Source: Ferroplasmaceae archaeon UBA567 (GTDB lineage Archaea; Thermoplasmatota; Thermoplasmata; Thermoplasmatales; Thermoplasmataceae). Taken from it: DNA of 5,551 nt. This document shows positions 1 to 5,483 of this stretch, one piece after another. Location: assembly GCA_002505185.1 (NCBI GenBank), contig DAUP01000097.1:1-5551 (forward strand), read 5' to 3'. Each line of letters starts with the position of its first letter. Position 1 is the first letter of the stretch. A model generated the notes under the pieces. The model worked only from the letters and a program-made list of their open reading frames with translations, had not been told where the DNA came from and did not search any database. The position numbers were made by a program, and so were the translations under genes.

Positions 1-402
1 TTCAATCCCGGCTCACGGCATAATATTAAAAGCTTAATTTGTGGTCTGTTGCATAACTTCTTCTGTTTTATTTCCTTCATATTATAACTTTTATACTTAT
101 CGACCATGTTTTATAACATTCTTAATTCCCCATATGTATGCATTTCACCATAATTCTTTATAACATTGCATAATCTGAATCTTTGATAACCTTCACATTC
201 CACTGTTTCATATTTTTTATTTTAATGTTTCGCCATACTTTCTCTTTACAGATAAATTGATTTCCTCTATGCCATTCCATTCATCCTTTCATCTCCTTAT
301 CCTAATTATCCCTGAAATCAACATCACTGAATTGTATCATTCTTTTATCAGGCTGATTATTAAATTGAGTTTTAATAATTATGCAACACCATTTAAATTA
401 AT
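1..402. other. Intergenic region without an intact gene
   Basis: No intact ORF of useful length is visible on either strand. The + strand is T/C-rich, so the minus strand is purine-rich like a decayed coding strand. Positions 158-288 carry a transposase-like remnant, annotated separately. On the minus strand, 1-157 contains short peptide-like stretches interrupted by stops that I cannot assign to a family. The decamer ttataacatt occurs at 111-120 and 158-167, with no further copies that would suggest an array. I see no tRNA, CRISPR repeat or convincing IS end. Confidence 0.6.
158..288 (-). pseudogene. Frameshifted C-terminal remnant of an IS5-like DDE transposase
   Basis: Read on the minus strand, 288 to 217 encodes KDEWNG followed by EEINLSVKRKYGETLK and then a stop. 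Shifting frame at about 217 continues as KNMKQWNVKVIKDSDYAML to a stop at 158-160. The order matches what I know of the end of IS5-like transposases: a Trp and Glu-Glu motif, a 'S-x-KRK-[FY]-GE' helix containing the third catalytic Glu region, then 'N-(M)-x-x-x-x-x-E-x-x-x-K-x-x-x-Y-N'. Two further in-frame stops lie just upstream (290s to 340s), and the rest of the catalytic domain is absent, so this is dead sequence. Assignment is from motif memory only; a chance resemblance in purine-rich DNA is possible. If correct, the region upstream of the dehydrogenase gene once hosted an insertion sequence. Confidence 0.45.
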
Positions 403-411
403 AAAGTATAT
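403..411 (+). promoter_or_regulatory. TATA-like box for the dehydrogenase gene
   Basis: The AT-rich element aaagtatat is centred about 28-29 nt before the ATG at 436. This is the spacing expected for an archaeal TATA box feeding a leaderless or near-leaderless transcript. No Shine-Dalgarno sequence precedes the ATG, which supports that reading. A second AT-rich block at 391-400 (atttaaatta) could serve instead and would give a leader of roughly 10-15 nt. Confidence 0.45.
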
Positions 412-435
412 GTAAAGTGATGAAATGGATAAAAA

Positions 436-1302
436 ATGAAAGTCGGAATTGCTGGATTGGGGAGGATGGGGAGTGGAATGGCAAACACTCTTTTGAGAAA
501 TAATGTGGATGTTTTTGGTTACGATATAAATAGAAAGGCAATGGACAAATTTACCAGCTCAGATCACTTTATTGCTACCAAAAACATCAGTGAATTATTT
601 TCATGTGATTATGTAATACTCTCTCTCCCAGAAGGAAATAATGTTATTGATATTCTTAAATCCTACAAAGGCGGATCCATAATCATGGATACAACTACAA
701 TAAGCCTCAATGAACTTCAAAAAATATTGGATTCTCTGGGAGATTATAAATCAAATTACATATCATGCAAGCTGGAGAGAGGACCTCAAGAGGCAAATGA
801 AGGGAAACTTGCACTGTTCCTGGGTGGAGATGAACAACTTTACATAAAATCTCTGAAAATCCTGCATATTTTGGGCAGTCCCATGTATATTGGCACTCAT
901 TATCAGGCCACTATGATGAAGTTGATTAGCAATATGATTGGCACAGCAGTGGTTGACATATTTGGCGAAATGTCAGTATTAATCAGGAAGCTAGGAATTG
1001 ATCCAAAAATTGCCATAGAAGCACTCTCTATGGGAGGTGCAAATTCTATAACCCAGATGTTCCGTCTGGAATGGCAGTCAAAGGACGAGTTTGGGGAAGC
1101 ATTCTCAATGGAACTTGCTCAGCATGTAATAGAAATGGCACTTGAATCGGCAAGAGATCTGGGTGTGTCAAGCCTGCACCTTATTGAGCAGAACAATCTA
1201 ATGATGAAACTTGCGAAAAACATGGAATTCGGTAGCAAGGATGTGGGAGAAATATCAAAATTATACTGGAATTTGAACGATTCAGATAATCATCTGCAAT
1301 AA
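436..1302 (+). CDS. Diverged beta-hydroxyacid dehydrogenase (3-hydroxyisobutyrate dehydrogenase family)
   Basis: This is a 288-residue cytosolic NAD(P)-dependent oxidoreductase, a normal length for the 3-hydroxyisobutyrate / tartronate semialdehyde / 6-phosphogluconate dehydrogenase superfamily. The N-terminal Rossmann domain opens with GLGRMGSGMA (residues 7-16), and D30 after the second strand suggests a preference for NAD. The catalytic Lys and its partner are present in MKLISN (K162, N166) at the start of the all-helical C-terminal domain. Several substrate-site motifs are changed. The usual D-A-P-V-S-G-G signature reads S-C-K-L-E-R-G (110-116), with Glu and Arg where Ser-Gly normally binds the substrate carboxylate. 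The usual K-D pair in the C-terminal domain reads Q229-H230. The fold is therefore secure but the substrate is not, and 3-hydroxyisobutyrate activity should not be assumed. The start is chosen because the Rossmann strand begins at once and a TATA-like element sits 28-29 nt upstream. The gene has its own promoter and is separated from the leucine operon, so a functional link is unproven. Confidence 0.85.
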   Translation: MKVGIAGLGRMGSGMANTLLRNNVDVFGYDINRKAMDKFTSSDHFIATKNISELFSCDYVILSLPEGNNVIDILKSYKGGSIIMDTTTISLNELQKILDSLGDYKSNYISCKLERGPQEANEGKLALFLGGDEQLYIKSLKILHILGSPMYIGTHYQATMMKLISNMIGTAVVDIFGEMSVLIRKLGIDPKIAIEALSMGGANSITQMFRLEWQSKDEFGEAFSMELAQHVIEMALESARDLGVSSLHLIEQNNLMMKLAKNMEFGSKDVGEISKLYWNLNDSDNHLQ

Positions 1303-1329
1303 CATAATTTTCAGGAATTATTGTTATGT

Positions 1330-1365
1330 TTGCTTTATTTTACAGGTTTTCTTATATTATTTTTG
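1330..1365 (+). terminator. T-rich tract, candidate archaeal terminator
   Basis: Starting about 28 nt after the dehydrogenase stop, the + strand carries successive T clusters (ctttatttt, gttttctt, atttttg). Archaeal RNA polymerase commonly terminates at such runs without a hairpin. The tract lies between a gene end and a new promoter, where a terminator is expected. Overall T-richness of the gap makes the exact site uncertain. Confidence 0.35.
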
Positions 1366-1417
1366 ATATATTATAATATTTTCTCACATCATTTTTAAAA
1401 GTTTTACTCCACAAATA

Positions 1418-1426
1418 TTTATATAA
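1418..1426 (+). promoter_or_regulatory. TATA box of the leucine operon
   Basis: The element tttatataa is a good archaeal TATA box, preceded by the A-rich acaaata that could act as the TFB recognition element. Its centre at about 1422 lies 27 nt before the ATG at 1449, so the predicted transcript begins at or within a base or two of that ATG. The TATA box is more than 110 nt from leuA, which leaves room for a transcribed leader region rather than a leaderless leuA mRNA. Confidence 0.65.
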
Positions 1427-1448
1427 CATTATGTAAATACCCTATCAG

Positions 1449-1499
1449 ATGGATTCGATAATGTTTATTGAGCAATTGTTCTTTTTGTTGCTTGAGTAA
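1449..1499 (+). CDS. Putative leucine-rich leader peptide of the leu operon
   Basis: This short ORF encodes MDSIMFIEQLFFLLLE and ends at TAA 1497-1499. Leu codons are TTG at 1476, TTG at 1485, TTG at 1488 and CTT at 1491, the last three consecutive. Its first ATG coincides with the transcription start predicted from the TATA box, so it could be translated from a leaderless mRNA; a second in-frame ATG is at 1461. It ends 35 nt before leuA. By analogy with bacterial leu, ilv and his leader peptides, its role would be to sense charged tRNA-Leu by ribosome stalling rather than to make a functional protein. The surrounding RNA can form two exclusive hairpins that tie ribosome position to access to the leuA ribosome-binding site. 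A caution is that T-rich DNA encodes Phe and Leu by chance, so the case rests on the combination of promoter position, Leu cluster and folds. Confidence 0.55.
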   Translation: MDSIMFIEQLFFLLLE

Positions 1500-1507
1500 A
1501 CGTTATC
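1457..1507 (+). promoter_or_regulatory. Hairpin A: leader stem, putative anti-sequestor
   Basis: The arm 1457-1469 (gataatgtttatt) pairs with 1495-1507 (agtaaacgttatc) over 13 positions, of which 11 are Watson-Crick and two (U1462-G1502, U1468-G1496) are G-U wobbles. After one bulged base (G1494) the stem continues with 1470-1476 pairing 1487-1493, with wobbles at both ends, closing a 10-nt loop at 1477-1486. That is 20 pairs with no true mismatch. The stem covers nearly the whole leader ORF but leaves its first ATG single-stranded. When formed, it holds 1501-1507 and so leaves the leuA Shine-Dalgarno free. No T-run follows it, so it is not a classic terminator. Confidence 0.55.
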
Positions 1508-1532
1508 TTCATTAAAAATTTTGGAGGTAATG
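1501..1532 (+). promoter_or_regulatory. Hairpin B: putative sequestor of the leuA ribosome-binding site
   Basis: Positions 1501-1511 (cgttatcttca) can pair with 1522-1532 (tggaggtaatg) over 11 consecutive positions, with wobbles at G1502-U1531, U1506-G1527 and U1509-G1524, around a 10-nt loop. All six bases of the leuA Shine-Dalgarno ggaggt (1523-1528) are buried in the stem. The stem starts two bases after the leader-peptide stop codon. It shares 1501-1507 with hairpin A, so the two cannot coexist. It looks weaker than A, so it probably forms only when a ribosome keeps the 5' arm of A open. Confidence 0.5.
1523..1528 (+). promoter_or_regulatory. Shine-Dalgarno of leuA
   Basis: ggaggt is complementary to the 3' end of 16S rRNA and lies 6 nt before the ATG at 1535. 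It decides the leuA start in favour of 1535 over the downstream in-frame ATG at 1577, which has no such site. It can be hidden in hairpin B. Confidence 0.8.
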
Positions 1533-1534
1533 AG

Positions 1535-2701
1535 ATGTATTTTTATGGTAGTAGAAGCTATGGCGATTTTTTCAACATGGGAGAGTATAGTAGAATAGGC
1601 TATGAAACTGACAGAAAGAAAATAAGTATATTTGACACAACACTTAGAGACGGGGAGCAAACACCCGGTGTATCATTTAACATGGAACAAAAATATACAA
1701 TAGCAAAAATGCTGTATGATGCCGGAGTTGACATAATAGAGGCAGGATTCCCGGCAGTGTCAGATGAGGAATTAAAAACAATAAAACGTATAAACTACGA
1801 TATGGACAATATATGTTCTCTTGCAAGATGCAATAAAAACGATATAGATAAGGTAATAGAATCCGACTCAAAAATAATACATTTATTTATAGCAACATCG
1901 GACATTCACATGAAGTATAAACTAAATAAAACCAGGGACCAGGTTTTTGAAAGTATAACAAATTCAATAGATTACGCAAGAAGCCACGGACTTACAATAA
2001 TATTTTCCCCTGAAGATGCCACAAGAACTGATATGGATTTTCTTAAACATATTATTTCATCTATAAAGGTTGAGACTGTCAATTTTCCAGATACTATAGG
2101 CATCATGAATCCAATGTCAATGTATTACTTTATTAATAAAATAAAAGAATTTACCACCACCAATATAAGCATCCATTGCCATAATGATTTTGGCTTAGCA
2201 ACGGCAAACACTCTTGCAGGCCTGATGGCAGGGGCGAATGAGGCTCAACTTACAATAAATGGCATAGGCGAAAGGGCTGGAAACGCTTCATTAGAAGAGG
2301 TTGTGTCATCTATATACGGATTTCTCGACTCACACACTAATATCAGAATGGAAAAATTATATGAAATATCAAAGTATGTAACAGCAGCCAGCGGAATAAT
2401 ACCACAGAAAAATAAGGCAATAATAGGGGAAAATGCATTTTCTCATGAGGCTGGAATACATGTTCATGGGATAATAAACAACCCGAAAACATATGAAGCG
2501 ATAAACCCTGAGGTTTTTGGCATTAACAGAAGAATAGTTATAGGTAAACATTCTGGGAAAGCAGCTATCAAATATATACTGGAAAATAAAGGAATCCACA
2601 AAACAGATGATGAGATAGATAATATATTAAAAATAATAAAAAATAGGGATAACAAAACAATAGACGATGAGTTTTTATTAGAGGTGATAAGAAATGAGTA
2701 A
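1535..2701 (+). CDS. leuA: 2-isopropylmalate synthase, short form without regulatory domain
   Basis: This enzyme of the DRE-TIM metallolyase family condenses acetyl-CoA with 2-oxoisovalerate, the committed step of leucine synthesis. The catalytic TIM barrel opens with DTTLRDGEQTPG (34-45), including the metal-ligand Asp and catalytic Arg. It continues through the HCHNDFG metal site (H214, H216), GIGERAGN (243-250), and the linker motifs SHEAGIHVHG (H309, H311) and GKHSG (337-341). At 388 residues it stops after the linker subdomains and lacks the roughly 120-residue LeuA dimer domain that binds leucine in full-length synthases of about 500 residues. Direct feedback inhibition is therefore probably absent. 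About 28 residues rich in Tyr and Phe precede the usual start of the family; the Shine-Dalgarno at 1523 supports this long start, while Met15 (1577) is the alternative. Homocitrate or citramalate synthase have similar sequences, and the leuCDB neighbours favour isopropylmalate. Confidence 0.88.
   Translation: MYFYGSRSYGDFFNMGEYSRIGYETDRKKISIFDTTLRDGEQTPGVSFNMEQKYTIAKMLYDAGVDIIEAGFPAVSDEELKTIKRINYDMDNICSLARCNKNDIDKVIESDSKIIHLFIATSDIHMKYKLNKTRDQVFESITNSIDYARSHGLTIIFSPEDATRTDMDFLKHIISSIKVETVNFPDTIGIMNPMSMYYFINKIKEFTTTNISIHCHNDFGLATANTLAGLMAGANEAQLTINGIGERAGNASLEEVVSSIYGFLDSHTNIRMEKLYEISKYVTAASGIIPQKNKAIIGENAFSHEAGIHVHGIINNPKTYEAINPEVFGINRRIVIGKHSGKAAIKYILENKGIHKTDDEIDNILKIIKNRDNKTIDDEFLLEVIRNE
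2681..2686 (+). promoter_or_regulatory. Shine-Dalgarno of leuC inside leuA
   Basis: gaggtg lies 7 nt before the ATG at 2694 and within the last codons of leuA, consistent with coupled translation across the 8-nt overlap. Confidence 0.7.
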
Positions 2702-3935
2702 AACAGCAGCAGAAAAGATATTTTCAGAAAAGAGTGGAACAGACTCGAAAAGCGGAGACTATGTAGTGGCTAATGTGGATTATGTAATGGCAAATGATAT
2801 AACAGCTCCAATAGCAATAGATGCCTTCAACGAGCTTGGAATGAAAGCAAAAAGTGATAAAATTATAATTATTCCAGACCACTTCATTCCTCCAAAGGAC
2901 ATAAACTCAGCAATACAATATAAAAAATCAAAGGATTTTGCTATTGAAAATGGAACATGGTTTTATGATATAGGTAGCGGAGGTGTGTGCCACCAGGTGA
3001 TGATGGAAAAGGGATTTGCAGCACCAGGGCGATTAATTGCCGGAGCCGATTCCCACACAAACACATACGGTGCCCTATCTGCAATTTCCACTGGAATTGG
3101 AAGTACTGAGGCAGGAGTGATATTTGCAACAGGCAAGATGTGGTTCAAAATTCCAGAGACAATTAAAATAAATTTAAGAGGAAAACCAAAAAAAGGGGTT
3201 GAGGGCAAGGATATTATTTTAAATATTCTATCAACAATTAAAAACGGTGGAGCTGCATATAAATGCATGGAATTTTCTGGAAATATAAATTATATAGACA
3301 TAAATGAAAGAATGACCATGGCGAATATGACAACTGAGGCTGGAGCCAAATGCTCATTTTTTGATACTGATGATAAAACAATAGGATATCTCAATCAAAG
3401 AAATACAGGGGATTATAAAATAGTAAAATCAGATGAAAATGCTGATTTCTCCAGGATTATTGAAGTTGATATGGATGATATAGAACCCTCTATTGCAATT
3501 CCAAATTCACCTGACAATGTAAGGATTGCAACGGCAGTACATGAGAAAATAGATCAGGCATATATAGGTTCATGCACAAATGGAAGGATAGAGGACATAA
3601 GAAAAGCTGCAGCCATATTAAAAAATAAAAAGATAAATAAAAACGTCAGGTTAATGGTAGTGCCAGCAAGCCAGGATGTATATAATCAGGCACTAAAAGA
3701 GGGGTTAATAAATACCATAGTAGAGTCTGGCGGCTATTTTTCAGGAACAACATGTGGTGCATGCCTTGGTGGGTATATGGGAGTATTGGGCCCAGGTGAA
3801 GTTTGCATATCATCAACAAACAGGAACTTTATAGGCAGGATGGGGGACAAGTCATCAAAGGTATATCTGGCCAACCCATCAATAGTTGCTGCATCAGCAG
3901 TACTGGGAAGAATAGGAACACCGGAGGAGTTATAA
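2694..3935 (+). CDS. leuC: 3-isopropylmalate dehydratase large subunit
   Basis: This is the large subunit of isopropylmalate isomerase, an aconitase-family enzyme that interconverts 2- and 3-isopropylmalate in the cytosol with LeuD. The protein has 413 residues, typical of the short archaeal type and shorter than the roughly 470-residue proteobacterial form. The [4Fe-4S] ligands are visible as C294 in YIGSCTNGR and the C354-x-x-C357 pair in GTTCGACLGG. Other family motifs are PDHF (61-64), the GADSHTNTYGA segment (active-site D119, S120, H121) and the GSTEAG segment that follows. The start overlaps leuA by 8 nt and is supported by its own gaggtg. The same fold serves homoaconitase in lysine or coenzyme B synthesis, so the assignment to leucine rests mainly on the leuA, leuD and leuB neighbours. 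The exposed iron-sulfur cluster implies oxygen sensitivity. Confidence 0.92.
   Translation: MSKTAAEKIFSEKSGTDSKSGDYVVANVDYVMANDITAPIAIDAFNELGMKAKSDKIIIIPDHFIPPKDINSAIQYKKSKDFAIENGTWFYDIGSGGVCHQVMMEKGFAAPGRLIAGADSHTNTYGALSAISTGIGSTEAGVIFATGKMWFKIPETIKINLRGKPKKGVEGKDIILNILSTIKNGGAAYKCMEFSGNINYIDINERMTMANMTTEAGAKCSFFDTDDKTIGYLNQRNTGDYKIVKSDENADFSRIIEVDMDDIEPSIAIPNSPDNVRIATAVHEKIDQAYIGSCTNGRIEDIRKAAAILKNKKINKNVRLMVVPASQDVYNQALKEGLINTIVESGGYFSGTTCGACLGGYMGVLGPGEVCISSTNRNFIGRMGDKSSKVYLANPSIVAASAVLGRIGTPEEL
3923..3929 (+). promoter_or_regulatory. Shine-Dalgarno of leuD
   Basis: ggaggag, within the last codons of leuC, ends 7 nt before the ATG at 3937 and fixes that start. Confidence 0.75.
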
Positions 3936-3936
3936 A

Positions 3937-4419
3937 ATGATAAATAATATAAAAGGAAGGGCAATAGTATTAGGAGATAATGTGGACACAGACCAGATCA
4001 TACCAGCAAAATATCTAAACACTTCAGATCCAGGCAAGCTTGCACCTCATTTTATGGAAAATGAATACCCTGATCTGGTTAGTCACATCAAAAAGGGTGA
4101 TATTATAGTTGCAGGCAAGAATTTCGGATCTGGATCAAGCAGGGAACATGCAGTTATCACCATAAAAGGCCTTGGAATTTCCTGCATAATAGCTGAAAGT
4201 TTTGCGAGGATATTCTTCAGAAATGCCATAAATACTGGAATTCCCCTTATTGAGGCAAAAATAAATGTTTCTGAATTTGATGAAATTTCGGTTGATTTTT
4301 CGAATAGTACGATAATGTATAATGGAAAGGAAACCCATTTTAAGGAATATCCCGAATTCCTGAAAAATATTATAAACAGCAATGGCTTAATAAACTATGT
4401 GAGGTCTGGGAAATGGTAG
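3937..4419 (+). CDS. leuD: 3-isopropylmalate dehydratase small subunit
   Basis: This 160-residue swivelling domain pairs with LeuC to complete the isomerase active site. Family motifs are clear: GDNVDTDQIIPAKYLNT (13-29), GKNFGSGSSREHA (60-72) with the substrate-binding Ser-Ser-Arg loop, and ESFARIFFRNAINTGIP further on. The specificity loop reads Y26-L27-N28-T29. As I recall, methanogen homoaconitase small subunits have Arg at the third position to hold the extra carboxylate; Asn here weighs mildly against homoaconitase and for isopropylmalate, though citraconate or maleate use is not excluded. The length is normal for the archaeal form, which lacks the longer C-terminus of bacterial LeuD. 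It starts 1 nt after the leuC stop and its end overlaps leuB by 7 nt, so expression is presumably coupled and stoichiometric. Confidence 0.92.
   Translation: MINNIKGRAIVLGDNVDTDQIIPAKYLNTSDPGKLAPHFMENEYPDLVSHIKKGDIIVAGKNFGSGSSREHAVITIKGLGISCIIAESFARIFFRNAINTGIPLIEAKINVSEFDEISVDFSNSTIMYNGKETHFKEYPEFLKNIINSNGLINYVRSGKW
4401..4405 (+). promoter_or_regulatory. Shine-Dalgarno of leuB inside leuD
   Basis: gaggt lies 7 nt before the ATG at 4413 and within the last codons of leuD, matching the pattern at leuC. Confidence 0.65.
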
Positions 4420-5483
4420 ATATTGCTGTCATACCTGGAGATGGGATAGGGAAAGAGATAATCCCAAAGGTATGTGAAATGCTATCTACTATTGATTCAT
4501 CCATTGATTTTACATACTATGGCATCTCATCTGAAAGATATTTGAATAAGGGCATTACCATAACAGATGAAGAAATAGAGGATTTAAAAAGCTATAAGTC
4601 CATACTTTTCGGGGCAATAGGTGATTTCAGTGTAAAACCCGGAGTTATGGAGCAGGGAGTTATACTCAAACTTAGAAAGGAACTTGACCTTTATATGAAC
4701 ATACGCCCAGCTATTTCTTTTAAAGCAATTACTGGAAACAACATAAACATGACAATCTTAAGGGAAAACAAGGAGGATTTTTACTCTGATATTTCCGGGA
4801 ATTTCAACGAACATAAAACATTCAATAAAAGTGACGGTTTCTACAATTATAATGGGGATATCAACATAGAATCGGATGACCAGATATATTATACAATGGG
4901 TTTTCTTTCAAGAAAGAATTTAAAACGATTTTTCAGATCAGCTTATAAAATTGCAGGTTCTGAAAATATAACAGTTACCGACAAGGCTAATGCAGTTCCG
5001 ATGTACTCCTTATGGAGGGAAATAGCCATGGAGGAAGCGGAACCTTTCAAGAGGGAGATTGCCTTTGAATATGCCGATTCTCTTGCCTATAACATGGTAA
5101 GAAATCCCAAGAAATACAGTTATGTAATTGCCCCGAATCTATATGGTGACATACTGTCTGATATGGCAAGTTCTCTTACAGGAGGTCTTGGATATGCGCC
5201 CAGTGGAAATATAGGTGATAAAAATTCAATGTTTGAACCTGTCCATGGCAGTGCTCCGGACATAGCAGGCAAGAACATCGCTAACCCAGTTGCCTCTATA
5301 CTCTCTTCAATAATGATGCTGAAGCATATAAACCAGACTGAAACAGCCAGCATCATAGAAAAATCATTGGAAAATGTAATAGGTGAAGGAATAATTCCAG
5401 TAGAATCAGGAGGCCATGCTGGAACACATGAATTTATAGAAAAAGTAAAAAATCAGTGTTCATTATTGAAAAATGAAATTTAA
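4413..5483 (+). CDS. leuB: 3-isopropylmalate dehydrogenase
   Basis: This enzyme oxidises and decarboxylates 3-isopropylmalate to 2-oxoisocaproate with NAD+ and a divalent metal, the last operon-encoded step before transamination to leucine. It belongs to the isocitrate/isopropylmalate dehydrogenase family and has 356 residues. Visible motifs are the N-terminal IPGDGIG (7-13), substrate-binding Arg in LRKELDLYMNIRP (R88, R98) and LRENKEDFY (R117, Y124), K191 in TDKAN, and metal-binding D222, D246 and D250, the latter two in GDILSDMAS. HGSAPDIAGKNIANP (278-292) carries the Asp at 283 typical of NAD-dependent enzymes. A polar, Asn-rich segment of roughly 35 residues (about 125-160) replaces the usual shorter loop after the REN motif. 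The start overlaps leuD by 7 nt and has a gaggt site. Homoisocitrate or tartrate/malate dehydrogenase are the alternatives; context favours LeuB. Confidence 0.9.
   Translation: MVDIAVIPGDGIGKEIIPKVCEMLSTIDSSIDFTYYGISSERYLNKGITITDEEIEDLKSYKSILFGAIGDFSVKPGVMEQGVILKLRKELDLYMNIRPAISFKAITGNNINMTILRENKEDFYSDISGNFNEHKTFNKSDGFYNYNGDINIESDDQIYYTMGFLSRKNLKRFFRSAYKIAGSENITVTDKANAVPMYSLWREIAMEEAEPFKREIAFEYADSLAYNMVRNPKKYSYVIAPNLYGDILSDMASSLTGGLGYAPSGNIGDKNSMFEPVHGSAPDIAGKNIANPVASILSSIMMLKHINQTETASIIEKSLENVIGEGIIPVESGGHAGTHEFIEKVKNQCSLLKNEI

Noticed and set aside
1..402. Possible CRISPR array or repeat cluster based on recurring ttataacatt and gcataa words
   Set aside because: There are only two exact copies of the decamer with unequal context, no regular spacing and no conserved repeat of 24 nt or longer. 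The words are short and AT-rich, so chance is likely.
1457..1507. Hairpin A as a rho-independent terminator
   Set aside because: No T-run follows the 3' arm; the next bases are cttcatt. Archaeal termination does not generally need a hairpin. The only T-run (1482-1486) is in the loop.
1530..1598. Second short ORF starting at ATG 1530 and overlapping the leuA start (22 codons)
   Set aside because: The Shine-Dalgarno ends only 1 nt before this ATG, too close for initiation, whereas it is well placed for 1535. The ATG lies in the hairpin B stem. No product-related codon bias is visible.
1445..1660. Minus-strand ORF of 71 codons across the leader and the start of leuA
   Set aside because: It is antisense to the leader and the leuA barrel start, has no promoter or ribosome-binding site on its strand, and shows no recognisable domain. 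The same holds for the minus-strand ORFs inside leuA, leuC, leuD and leuB.
2694..4419. LeuC/LeuD as a homoaconitase pair for lysine or coenzyme B synthesis
   Set aside because: The fold allows it, but the genes sit in a tight cluster with leuA and leuB and the LeuD loop lacks the Arg I associate with homoaconitate binding. Leucine synthesis explains all four genes; a dual role is not excluded.
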